Assembly: GCF_018139145.2 (NCBI RefSeq)
Contig: NC_059500.1
Span: forward strand, 38,359,437-38,423,436
Direction: 5' to 3'
Length of the DNA: 64,000 nucleotides
Source: Gymnogyps californianus
Lineage: Eukaryota; Chordata; Aves; Accipitriformes; Cathartidae
Every line of letters starts with the position of its first letter. The first letter of the stretch is position 1. Below, piece by piece: positions 13,201 to 25,314 of the stretch. The position numbers and the translations under genes are program-made. The notes beneath the pieces are model-generated. The model had not been told where the DNA came from. It saw only the letters and a program-made list of their open reading frames with translations, and ran no database searches.

Positions 13201-16200
13201 TTCACTACACAATTTGCATAAAAGGCAGCATTTTCTAGAAAATAATTCTAAGGCACTTGAGTAATGTGAAAAACAGAAAGTAATTCTGTGTATTCTGCAA
13301 ACCAGTGTAGATTATTCCTTCCCAGTTGCCAAGTAAAGGAAATAGATTATCAAGCTGAATAGTTGGTTAATTTCTTCCTGTTTTATTAGTAATCAGCAAA
13401 TCTATTTGCTTTGTTTTGAAAATCAATACCATTGTGTTCTGTGTTCCATAAAATCAGAAGAAAATCACTGTAATTTATTTAATAAGATTTTTTTTTAGCA
13501 TGCAATGGAACTGTACCTGTTGGACTTTTTTTGTTTGGTTTTTTTTTTTTTCTTTAGAGTTGATTGTTGCAACAAAATGCCGGCTAAATTCATTGGCAAA
13601 ATTACATGAAGTAAAAGATATGTCTGAAAATTTCAAATTAAAAAGTAAAATTATTGAGCGATTATTCCACAAACATTAACAAATTGTGCTATAAGATTAT
13701 TATTAGGAGTTCATCATCAAGTGCTGAGAAGTTAAGAATGGCAGAACTAACATGCTGAGACAACCTTTAATTGCGCACCTTGTGTGTGGACTGTAAGATC
13801 GTCTTTAATTACATAATCATACACTATTTTTTCCCCTGAGAATAACTGCCTCACTGTGTGCACAGAATGGACGATGCTTACTTAATGAGCAGCTATTCAG
13901 AATCTTTTTCTTCATAGCATTTAGTGAATGGCCCCATGGTTTATTTACAGCACATTATACAAATGCAACTCTGCAAAGGAAATTATTACTTCTCCTATCA
14001 GCTTTCCTGGGATTAAGGTTAATATAGTATCTGAAAGGAGAAATGACTGCCTTTTGGAAAAGAACATTAGCTCTTGCCAATCTCTGTGATGTTAATTTTG
14101 ACCGTTTCTAGTAAATGAGTGAGGTAGTTTCTAGTTAGCTTGTATATCATTTAATTTCTCTGATTTCAGCACAGATAGATTTTAGAGTTTTAATTATTAT
14201 TTGAATTTTGAGTTACGGATTTATCTTTACAATATTTCTTAGAGTTTTGATATATAGAGCACTTTTTGAATTAAAAATATGGATTCCAAATTTTTCATTT
14301 CAGTTCAATCTTCATTTTTATTTCAGCTCACAGTTTGTGCGGATCTTACTAGGTACCAGTAGGTAGATAAACAATAAGTGCTGAGCAGCTATTGTTACAC
14401 AGGATTTGAAGGGGGAAGATAGAGATATAACCAAGTTTTCCAATAACATTAACCAAGAAATCATCCTTACTCATCATGGAATCTTTTTCCTTATCCAAAC
14501 CTCCCACACAAAAAAAAAAGGGGGAAGGGGAATAAGGGGAAAAATTGCTTACTCTTTAAACAATAATTCACACCTGATTCATTCTGAAAGTCTCTGAATT
14601 TAAGCATTAAAAGAAGCCCACAGCTATATGACTTTATTTTTCAGCATGTGAAAAGGGAAATATCATGCATTAAACTAATATTTCCTTATATTTTTATTTT
14701 ATGACAGGTTCATGTGCTGTTTAACAAATAGACAGGCAAACTGCATTACTTATAAATCTCACAAGAGAGAGATTTGGGTTCCAAAATAAGCTCTATTTTT
14801 ATTCTTTCTGTGATAAAATACCTTCTGGCTCACAGAAATATGTTTGACCTGGAGGCTAAAATATTTTTCTACCACAGAGAAAATTGATCAAGCTGCTTCG
14901 ATTCATTAAGAATTGTTCTGTTAGAATAATAGAATGACAATTACTCTGTCAGAAACTTTGCTATACAGTTTTTGTCTCAGATATGAACAACCTGTAGAAG
15001 GGCTCTGACTAGGGCAGAACATACAGTGATAAATTCACAATATACATTTCAGAGTCTGGTGTAATTAACAACAATCTTTTACTTGAAAGTTAATATATCA
15101 CAAAGGAGAAGACTTTTTTTTCAGTATAACACCACTAAATTTAAACCCCTACACTGATTTCTTTTCTCTCAGACATAGCTTTCCCTGTACAAACAGTAAG
15201 AAAACACACACACCGCCACCACCACTACCTATTTCAAAATACAAAATCTGACAAATAAAAAATAATTTCCAGATTCATGACAAAACAGAACAGTTGTGTA
15301 ATGCTACAGTATTTTCAAAAGGGCTGGTTCTGTATCTTACATAATTGTGGGTTATGAAATGTAGTATTTTAGTGCATTTGTCCCAGAAAAATCTTATGTC
15401 AATTGAAAGCAAAAGTGAGGGAAATCACTTTCTCAGTATTACTGATTAACTAGGTCTTTGTGAACTACAGGTTGTTCTCAACTCATTGCTGACCTGAGAG
15501 CAAATTTCTTTTACATGATCCCCCAAAAAATAATCTAAGTCCCACTTCATTCCCTGGTGATGCTAGATACATAAAACTTGTTAATTCTTTGGATTGCTTT
15601 GAGTAAAGTGGTCTTCAGAAAAACCCAAGATCTCAGTCAGTATTAGCTCACAATTTCTGATACATCTGATGACTCCTTTTCCCAAATTGTCCTTTTGTTC
15701 CTCTCAAGGATTCAGTCAGGAGGTTCAAATGACGGTAGCAAACAATTCTTTCAGGGTTATTGTTATATCAGACAATTTTCAGTTTCCCTATAAGAATAGA
15801 CTGAAACTTCCACTGAATACTTATGATATGCACTTTTTGCATATCTTTATTATGATGGTTCTGATGAAAGCATCTGCAGAAGTCAAGTGATTTGAAGAAG
15901 GGGATGAATTATATATTATATTTTCACGTAGGAAAAAAAAAACTTATTGAAAGGGAGATAAATCTCTCTTGAAAAAATTTTTAAGCACAAAAGAAGATTC
16001 TTCTGAATAGAAACCCGAATTTGGCCAATTTGTGTGGTATTATCCTGAAGGATACTTCCTTAAAACACCATAGAAAATGCAATTGAGAGAAAATTGTTCA
16101 AGTTGTATGATCATTCCAAGATTTTCCTATTTCATAAAAGTACTCACTAAATTGGTAGATGGTGGCTGTTGCTGCTTTATGGTTTTCTAATACCATATGA

Positions 16201-17142
16201 AAAAGTGCAGATTTAAATACATGAGAACTCAATGAGAACTCATAAACAGTTTCAGTGAAACACCAGAACACGGGAAATTATTAAAGAAATTGAAACAACT
16301 GATTTCAAACTTTTAATGTTTCAACAACAATATTTTTCCCTTGAAATCATATAAGCTTAAAAAGTAAATACAGTAAGTCACCCTCCTCTTCTATCCTTTC
16401 TTCCAAAAAATAATCAGATTTGAAAAGACATTACGTATTTATTTTAATTTGATCAAAGTGGAAAAACTACTTATTTGTCTACCACTAATACACAGACCAT
16501 CTCTTTTTTTGTCCTCCTTCCATAACCATGAGCAACATGAGCCACTGCATAGAAATGAGTAAAGACAGAATCATGGACAAAATTAAGTCTTTCATTGCCT
16601 TCAATCACAAGGTCATCACAGTGCAATTCTTGTGCATAGTAATGCAAGATTAAGAAATGCTGTCTTCTGCTCCAAATGGCTAATATATTGGAAAAAAGCT
16701 TTGGATGAAATGGAATTTGTTAAATATTGTCTGTTCCTTTCTTTAGAACATTGTGTTTTACATTTGTAATTCAATCTCCCTATGAATTTTCAGAAACTAT
16801 TTCAATTACATTGGTTAAAATTATTCTATCAACAGAAAATAAATATTTTAAATAAAATATATAAATTTATATAAAAGGAAGGCACTGCCAAAACCTCTAT
16901 TAGATATACATGTATTTAATCATAATCATACATGCATGCATATGCACACATATAGGTATTTGCTTTCACATATGTATATGTAATGGTTTAATAATTTAAA
17001 GATAGATTTCTTCTCCTCTGTCCACTCCACTCTCATTTCTAGTAACAGAGGCAGATCTCAAACATGCAATATGGGACTTCTTTTAGCCAACAACCATGGA
17101 CTATGTCTGAGCTCCCAGTACAAAAAAGACATTGACATACAG
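7276..17142. other. Long unique AT-rich stretch, no gene seen
   Basis: About 9.9 kb holds no recognisable exon, LINE, LTR or RNA gene. Homopolymer T runs occur at about 8151-8164, 9029-9050 and 11411-11431, and a short run at about 13540. They could be tails of very old antisense retrocopies, but I see no body attached to them. A sequence at 10071-10080 resembles a splice donor (GGGTAAGT), but no open exon or acceptor supports it. Old, highly diverged repeats cannot be excluded by eye. Confidence 0.5.
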
Positions 17143-17560
17143 TGACAAGTCCAGTGAGGGACCATGAAGGTAATTACAGGGCTCAAGCATGTGGTGTATG
17201 AGAAGAGGCTGAGAAAAATCAATTTATTCAGTCTTAAGAAGAGGAGGTTAAGGAAGGATCTTATTGCTGTATCCTTCTACCTAGTGGAAGGGTAGACAAG
17301 AAACAGACTCAAACACTTCTGAGGTGTACAGTGATAGGAGAAGAGGCAACAGACACAAGTTACGGTGGGAGAAATTCTGATCAGATGTTAGAAAACAAAT
17401 ATTCACAATGAGGATACTGAAATATTGGAGCAGATGCCCAGAGGACTGTCATCCTGGATGGTACTCTAACCTGACAGGACACAACCCTGCACAACTTCTA
17501 TCACAGTTGGCCCTTATTTCAGCAAGGGATTTGACCTTCACAGGTCACTCCTAACATAAA
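17143..17560 (+). mobile_element. Old diverged CR1 3' fragment
   Basis: The sequence follows the 3' coding end of CR1 in order. Around 17166-17215 is the block equivalent to ...AAGG..ATTA.GGG.T..AGCAT with GAGAAGAGGCTGAGA. At 17230-17274 the plus frame reads SLKKRRLRKDLIAVS, equal to the usual SLEKRRLxxDLIA. At about 17329-17361 comes SDRRRGNRHKL, and near 17430 W-S-R-C-P-E-D stands where W-N-R-L-P-R-E is usual. Near 17507-17535 come GTTGGCCC and CAGCAAGGGATTTGACC, as in the CR1 3' UTR. No terminal ATTCTATG repeat remains. Frameshifts and many substitutions make this the oldest CR1 copy in the window. Its ends are approximate. Confidence 0.85.
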
Positions 17561-20500
17561 TTAATCAACGACTCTGTAACTAAGTTAGTTAATAAGAGGG
17601 AACACCAGTACTAACACTTCCAAGGATAAAAGATCCTTCCCCTTCTTATAGCTATTATTATATTGTGATTTTTTTTTTCTTTTTTAATTTTTACCAAACT
17701 TAATTTAAACAAAGCATCTAACATCCTTTCCTGTTTCTGGAATTATTTATGCACTGTTTTAAAATGTCACCATTTATTTGGAAAGACTCCACAACTGAGT
17801 TAACAACAAGCATAAAATACTATCTTCAAAGCAGTAAAAGAGGAGTTTCCTGTCTGACAGCATTATTGTTAACAGCATTGGTGAGCGTAATTCCCTGTGC
17901 ACTGCTTTGACAATTTAGCCCATAAAGTTAGATGATGCTCATTTTACTTTCTGACAGTTACACTTTGTATGAATCATGTAAGAATAAAAATTCAGCAAAA
18001 TCAAAAGTGATGTCAGCATATTAGAAAGAGTATAGAAGAAACTCTTGGAGGTGGTTCAGTTACCCAATCTGAAACACTACCTGAACTGCATTTAATGCTC
18101 ATTGACATGTCTTACAGTGCTGTCTGGCCTCAAGCAGATGGCTGAGAAACTAAATGCTCTCCTGCAAGTCCTGCCTCTTCAGTCAGTCCCGTAGGGTTTA
18201 TATTGAATACCACATGGATACCTATGTGTAGGCAATGGATTGTACATTTTGGCTGAGCAAACTGAGGTATTTCTTAAACGACTTCAATAAAGTCTTTCAG
18301 ATTTTATTGCTGAATCACAAGAGACAAATTTCACTATTAGGTCAGTCATGGTTAAGGTGCAGACATGAAGTACCTTACATTTATTTCTAACAGATTAGAT
18401 TTCTGTTATAATCCTGAACAGTGACCATCATAAACTGTGATCCTCCTGCTGCTGAAACTTCAGACCCACAAGGAGGTTAAGACTACCATTGTTCACCATA
18501 TTAAAGTATTTATTTATTTATAACCAAAGATCAATTTTTATTTTAACTTCTCTGTCACTGGTTCCATATGTCATTTTAACAGTGTTTTTAGCTCTACAAA
18601 CCTTTCAGACTTCCCAGCTCTCAGAAGCCAAAACCAACACCTCTGCATACATGGAGGGTCCACTCCAAAGAATGCAGATGACTGTTGATTAATTTACTAC
18701 TTTATGCCCTGCTTTTTGTAACAATTTTGTCAATGGTTAAAGGAATCAGTCTTACAATAGTATATATGAGAGCAAATCAAAGTACTCGTTTGCTCATCCT
18801 AATGAAGACAAGTCATATTCCTTCAGTATCAGACTTCTTCCTTCTCTTTATATTAATTAGCATAACCCTGGCTCAAACACTAGTCTCATCTGCAACAGTT
18901 GTTCAGTATCAATCAGTGAACATTAATGAATTAATAATCTTTAATTACTTCTACTGATGTACAGACAAATATTTACAATCAATACAATGGCAAAAAAAAT
19001 CTGGAGGAACAAAAATTTCATATCTGAGTCCGCTATAACAATTCATGAATCCTTGTCAACTTTATTAAGTTGATATGTTCAAAAGTCCTTTTAAAAATAA
19101 AAATATTTCCTTTGACATTCTCAAAATGTTGGTTTATTTTGAGATAACTCCTCATATGTGAAAGTGTAAAAAGGTGTAAATTGGTTTTTGACCCAAATAG
19201 ACATATTTCTTAAAAAAAAAAAAAAAAAGGCGCTAAAATAAATCTTTTTATGTTGACCTAAGACAATTATATTTCCAGCTGTTCAATTAGACCAGAAAAC
19301 CAAAAAGGTCAATATTTGCATGACACTAATCATCTGCATAGCAATATATACGCATAGCAGAACCATAAAATGACTTGCTCCTTGCTGCAGAAATCTGCAT
19401 AATTGCACAACTTTTCCAGATTTTTTAGATGCATTTCCCATGATTTTATGAGCCACAGTATTCATTATCCTATATTGAGTAACCAGACTCATAATTTTTT
19501 CATGACTTTTTGCAGACACTTCGAAATATCAGAACCATATTTTGCGTATAAAGAAAGCAGTTGAATAAAATTGTAATCAAGCTGTCCATTTAAAGGTATA
19601 CTTTCTGCTTCTTCAGTATAATGGTTTTGCAGAACATTCCCTTGTCTGATACTGTAGTTACTTTGAGGTTTCATTACAGTTTTCCTGGTTTATTTTTTCT
19701 TTCTTAAAAGTTAACAACACTGTTCGTGAGATCTTATGCTTCTTAGTGATAAATGAAAAAAAAAAAATTACCTTAAAGCTGTTAATACAAAGGATACTAA
19801 TTTAGAAAAATAAGGCCTTCAAACAGTCTTAAAGCAGATGAAAGAATGACCTTCATTTCCAAAGCTATGAAAAAAAAAAAAAAAAGGCACCCATGCCCAC
19901 AAGATTTGCTTTTACAGGAGTTTGCCAATTATTTCCCAAAAAGAAAAGAAAGAAACCAAAGTCTACTACAGAAGACTTTCAGCTGTTTCCATGTCTCTTT
20001 CTTGGGAGAGGACTGGTTTCAAACTGTTAGGACTCTTACAAATGATGAGATTAAATGACAGAAATGTGACATCTTTCTGATGAAATTCTGTGCTGCAATA
20101 ATTAAATAACATAGCAATTTCTGCCATTATTTACTGTAACAGCTCCCTTCCAAGAAAAGGAAAAAAGAAACAAAAGAAGAAGGAAAAAAAAAAAGACAAA
20201 TACTGACTTACTTCTAAATGCATCGAGAATACTGGAGAATACCAATGGTCCTAAGAAGGAATTAAGAAAACCTGAGATGTTTCTAAGCACAGTGAGAGAT
20301 GAACTGGGTCCACTGCTTTTGAAGTTAAGTACTTCCTGCTGCGAGCAAATCTTATAAATATGAGGACATTATTAGAGATTATTAAATTAACTACAACACT
20401 GAAAATCTTCCGTCTCCCGGTCACCATACAGGATTCTGGTCCTGACCCCAAGTTACTTTCTGTTCAGAGCGCCACAAATCATATTTTTGTATTCCTGAAG

Positions 20501-21683
20501 AGGTGCTATCAAGGACTAAGTTAGTCTCACATAAGAACCAGCACAACCAATCCCTGTACATATTCTTGAACCCAGCAGTGAGGAAATTGAGGGTCCTGTC
20601 ATTACTAAGACCCAAGAATCCGCTATCAAAATCACAAACAGCACTGTGGGTGCAGAACTTGCACTGAATCTTTAGTTACAATAAAATAATGGGATATTGT
20701 ACTGAAAGGTTCAGCTGTGGCTTTTTGCTTCAACGCAAATAAAGTCAGCCTCCACTGGCACAAGGCATGTATCTTTAAGAAAGATTAAATTATGAGAATC
20801 AATGTTAATTACTGTAAAAATACATCCATACTTAATAAAGAGGATATTTATTCTATTATTATTTGCACTACCCTAATATCCAGAAATCCCATTCAGTTTA
20901 TAATGCCAGTGTCCATGCACAGTGTATAGGCTATTAGCCTTTTAGCAAAGAATCTAAGGAGTAGCAAAGAATGGCAGGGTAAAGAAAACACATGGAAAAA
21001 TATGGGAGGTATAGAGTCAGTGATTACATGGCAATGCAGTATAAAAGGATGTAGGCACAATTCTGGCATATTTCTTTAGTCCCAAGAGCTGAAGCCTAAT
21101 CACCTAAGCGTTAATAAAACCTTCATAGTACTCCATATACGATAATGAGAACAGGAGGTTATTAGCCCATCAAAGAACTGAATGCATACCCACTTGTCAT
21201 TTATGTGGCATCTACAACCATGTGAGAATGTGCGGATGTGTCTGATTTTTTCTCTTCATGCAAATTCAGCTACTTCTTCACTCTCATGAACATTCATCCA
21301 GTACCATTTTCAGTATGGTAGAGGTATAAATAATTTCAAATAGTATGCCACTATAAGTGGAGGAATGAAACAAAGGAGTAGGACCAATATATTAAAAAGT
21401 GATCTAAAATATTTCTGCAGGGTTTTTTTTCTATGAAATTCATAGCATAAATAGCATGGGATGCTATGAAGTTTTTACTGTCAGTTGTTTCAGTGACGTA
21501 CATAAGTTATTCTAGGCTTTTGGAGTAAAACATGTATCTCAAATTTATAACTGTACATCTTTTAAAAGATGTCAGTATGTATTCCCTCATAGTGCTTGCA
21601 TAAGATGTAGACAGTATGCAAAATTGTATATGGAGTTAAGTTTTAATTACATCCTAGTTGAGAAATATCAAGTCTAGGTTTAA

Positions 21684-21740
21684 AACCAAACCAAACCAAA
21701 CCAAACCAAACCAAACCAAACCAAAACCAAACCAAACCCA
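21684..21740. repeat. (CCAAA)n microsatellite
   Basis: About eleven tandem 5-bp CCAAA units with two small interruptions near the right end. The complementary unit TTTGG recurs four times at 61936-61955. No attached retroelement body was recognised. Confidence 0.9.
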
Positions 21741-24229
21741 AAACAAAGCAGCTAATATTCTTCAAGTATTTTTATGGTTAAAGAGGCTCCTGTCCTTATT
21801 TTTCCTGAAAATCATGTTAGTGGCATCTAATTGCCTAATGTCAGAAACCAAAGCAGTGAAGTGCCATTCACAGTAAAATCCAATACTTGCAAACAATTCT
21901 ATTCAATTATATAATATTTCTGTCTTTGATAAAAAAGTAATATTTTAATTTGATAGAATAGTGATCATTTTGTCACTGCAGAGGCTATATCTTCCACAGA
22001 GCTTGTCAATTATTTGTTGCAAGTCAATGAAGTTAGCTGATCATTATTCAACTTTGTTTCTATTCTGTAATCCAAGTGATCTGAGGAGTGATTTTTCAAG
22101 TACACAAAATTTCCCTTGCAGAAGGCAAATTTAAACCTTGGAATTCAATGAGAATTTGGGGAGGGAGGAAAGAGGAGGGAGGTGATAACTGCCACCATGT
22201 TGCTGGTGTTAATCCTTTCGCATGTCTCAGAGAGATCTTCGTGATTAATGAGACAACTGAGGTCATGCAAGGAGCTAAGAAGGAATAAGATCACATTGGA
22301 TTTACTGACCACAGACGAGGCAGTTTGGTTTTGCAAATGTACCTCAAGGTTCTTCTGCAGAGTTCCCTTACCTTGGTGCCATGTTTCTAAAGGGAGATGA
22401 TGCATAGCAAAGGCCAGAAACAATTAGGTATGGATAGGGAAGACCCGCTGTTCAATTTTATTACTGTTAGGTGGGTCTAAAAGTTTCACAGTCAAGGGGG
22501 AAGCCTAGAGGTTTACAGCTCCCATAATTTCTTTGTGAAATCTGGAGAAGCTTTTGTTAATTACACAGCTGCTACCACAGCTATGTAGGTGTTTCTGAAG
22601 GGGAAAATGTAAGGAAGGGAAAGATAAGTAGAAAGACATTTTATTATAAAAACAATATAGATTTCTGAAAAAATACTTGTGCACATAGTCTCCTTCAAAG
22701 GGACGAAATCTCTATTCCTAAAATCAATGCTAAAAGTATGATCAGAAACAATGTTACAAGTGCTCAGAGGGCTTTTTGCCCAGCTCTGATCATTACTCAT
22801 CTCTGGAGGGCCTGGCTCATCTTCTAGTGCACTTAACAAGATAAAAGAGAGAATGATTTATTCTATACACAGCTGTTAAATGAGAGCTCTTGATTCCAGT
22901 TTGAAACAATCTCAGAGACCATAACTTTCTTTTATTTTCTTTCTTGTTGTGCAACAATGTTTATAGTTTTCCCAGTTGTGGCTGAGAGGTCGCTCAGTGA
23001 AATTTCCTGACCCTCTCTGATAACAGTTAAACATATCACTGATGGATCTCTGTTGTTTGCCATAGTGGCTGCCGCTTACTGATTTTCCCACTTCTCTGTC
23101 TTGTCTTTTGACATATCATTCAGAGCTCATGCGTGACAGCTCTTTTGTGTAACCATGTTGCATTATATATCATTTCCTTTCTTGAAGATGTACTGTAGAA
23201 TATTTCTGCTCACAGAAATACTTTTTCATTTGGCTTTAGAAACATCTGTCATCTCCTGCAGGATAATATACAGTATATCCACTTCTTACATCATTTGTCT
23301 TAGAACCACTTATTTCCTCCTTATTTTGCTTCCTTTCAGTTAGCATCCATCTTTTACTCTCGACAAAGACAATAAATATCTTTTTCTCTCCTCTTTCTCC
23401 TTATCCAGTTGGCCTTCCCTTACATTGGGCTCTAAATGAAGTTGATATTTCTCAGTATATTTTGTCCAAATCTCTTACAGATTGGGGTTTTTTTAGTATC
23501 TGTCATTTTCAGCTTATGTCAAACATTTTAGTCTAACATTGAAGGAGACAAGAATCTTGCAGTTGGTGTACTGTATTAAAGGAAGAACATGAGAATCCAC
23601 CTTTTAACCCTCACTAGAATATTTACTGGTTCTTTCCTCTAAACCTCAAGTCTCTTAAACAAACATCTCTGTAGTTATGTATTTAGTATGTCATCATACA
23701 TACGTGTATTTATATATATGATTGTGTGCACGTATGCTATATACATGCATGTATGTATATACCAATTTATATATTGAGCAGTGTGGGGAGAGAGAGAGAA
23801 ACATTACTATCTGGTAAAAACAGATTTTTAATTGTGTCTTTTAAGCGTGAACTTTTTCCTGAACTGAACAGCTGAACGATTCATTTAATCCAGTGTTGGC
23901 TAAATGTTACCTCTTTCTCAGAGGCAGAAAAGTCTATACTTAGTCCCATCTAGGAAATCACAAGTACATCCTTATCAATTTTTTTTTTTTTATATTATAA
24001 CCAACTTCATGGTAGTTTTTCAGGGGAAAAAAAAAATCTATGATCGTTTGAAACAAATATGAATTAACTGTAAGACACATTTTTTTCCTTTAGTGAACAT
24101 ACTGATGGTCCTTAAATGTTTAAAAATTTGAGAAATTTATTTTGAAATTCCTGCACATTTTTAAAAAAGGTTTAATTTAATAATTTCTTAATAGGATTGT
24201 TAGAAAGATGATAAAATGTTTACGCATAG

Positions 24230-24420
24230 CAATGTAAGTAATGTAATATGTACAATATTTATTATATAGATATAAATAAATGTATATGGGTGTATATTAT
24301 ATATAATATCTATGCAATGCATATTCTATAGATATATATGTATATATAACATAATTATGAAGACAGAAAACACATATTTGTATATAATTATGTATATATT
24401 TATATATCATTCCTCTAATA
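24230..24420. repeat. AT-rich alternating low-complexity tract
   Basis: The stretch is dominated by TATATA, ATATAT and TGTATA runs with few G or C. It is a candidate for unwinding or length variation, but no function can be assigned. Confidence 0.7.
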
Positions 24421-24664
24421 CATATAGTCCCTGTCTTGTCTGTAAACCAAAAATTAGGATTCAGGAGTAATGGACAGGGTGTATGTGTGTGTCTGTGTGT
24501 GTAGTTTGAGGGAATTCCTTAGAAAACTGAAGCAGAGAAGAACACACCTGTGGCTGTAAGAAGAAACAAACATAAGCTACTTGATAGTAATTCTCTTTAA
24601 GTCTCATATAAATTTAGAAATATTTTTTTAAATATTTTTAAAGGTGATAGTATTTTAAAGAAAA

Positions 24665-25219
24665 TGTGAGCGATGTGCACTTACTGCCCAGAAAGCCAAT
24701 CGCATCCTGGTCTGCATCAAGAGAAGCATGGTCAGCAGGTCGAGGGAGGTGATTCTCCCCCTTTACTCTGCTCTCATGAAACCCCAGCTGGAGTACTCTG
24801 TTCAGGTCTGGGGCCCCCAACATAAGAAGGACATGGACGTGCTGGAGCGAGTCCAGAGGAGGGCCACAAAGATGATCAGAGAGCTGGAACACTTCTCCTA
24901 TGAGGACAGGCTAACAGAGTTGGGGTTGTTCAGCCTGGAGAAGAGAAGGCTCCAGGGAGACCTTATAGCAGCCTTCCAGCACCTAAAGCACGTCTACAAG
25001 AAAGCTGGAGAGGAGCTTTTTACAAGGGCATGTAGTGACAGGACAAGGGGTAATGGCTTTAAACTGAAAGTGGGTAGATTTACATTAGATATAAGGAAGA
25101 AATTATGTACTGTGAGGGTGGTGAGGCACTGGAACAGGTTGCCCAGAGAAGTTGTGGATGTCCCCTCCCTGGAAGTGTTCAAGGCCAGGTTGGATGGGGC
25201 TTTGAGCAACCTGATCTAG
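24665..25219 (+). pseudogene. C-terminal part of CR1 reverse transcriptase, open frame of about 184 codons
   Basis: The frame is open from the truncation point to a stop at 25217-25219. Upstream of the first ATG (24728) the same frame already reads CALTAQKANRIL.CIK, the usual CR1 sequence, so the true protein began far upstream and this ATG is not a real start. Recognisable blocks in order are [89 protein letters not shown] and the terminal ARLDGALSNLI. The catalytic motifs A, B and C lie before the truncation and are absent, so the product could not be an enzyme. The lack of stops reflects youth rather than selection, as far as can be judged from one copy. Confidence 0.9.
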
Positions 25220-25314
25220 TGAAGGTATCCCTGCCCATGGCGGGGGGGTTGGAACTAGATGATCCTCAATGTCCGTTCCAACCCAAACCATTCTACGATT
25301 CTATGATTCTATGA
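24665..25314 (+). mobile_element. CR1 LINE 3' end, least decayed copy
   Basis: This 5'-truncated CR1 begins abruptly at about 24665 inside the reverse-transcriptase C-terminal coding region. It runs through the stop codon and a short 3' UTR (GTTGGAACTAGATGATCC near 25249) to the terminal units CGATTCTATGATTCTATGA ending at 25314. The coding part is still one open frame and the terminal repeat is almost perfect, so it is probably the youngest CR1 in the window. The junction on the 5' side is unique AT-rich DNA. Confidence 0.95.

Larger units (their letters stand above)
17561..24664. other. Unique AT-rich DNA with simple repeats
   Basis: No exon or RNA gene was recognised in about 7.1 kb. Poly-A runs lie at about 19212-19227 and 19870-19885, a (CCAAA)n tract at 21684-21740, and AT-alternating low-complexity sequence at about 24230-24420. 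The two overlapping plus frames at 18489-18957 encode hydrophobic peptides. They resemble no family I know, and the base composition explains the hydrophobic residues. Confidence 0.5.

Noticed and set aside
18489..18957. Adjacent hydrophobic plus-strand frames, considered as a mitochondrial insertion or membrane protein
   Set aside because: The peptides did not fit any mitochondrial subunit I know, and hydrophobic residues are expected from AT-rich sequence.
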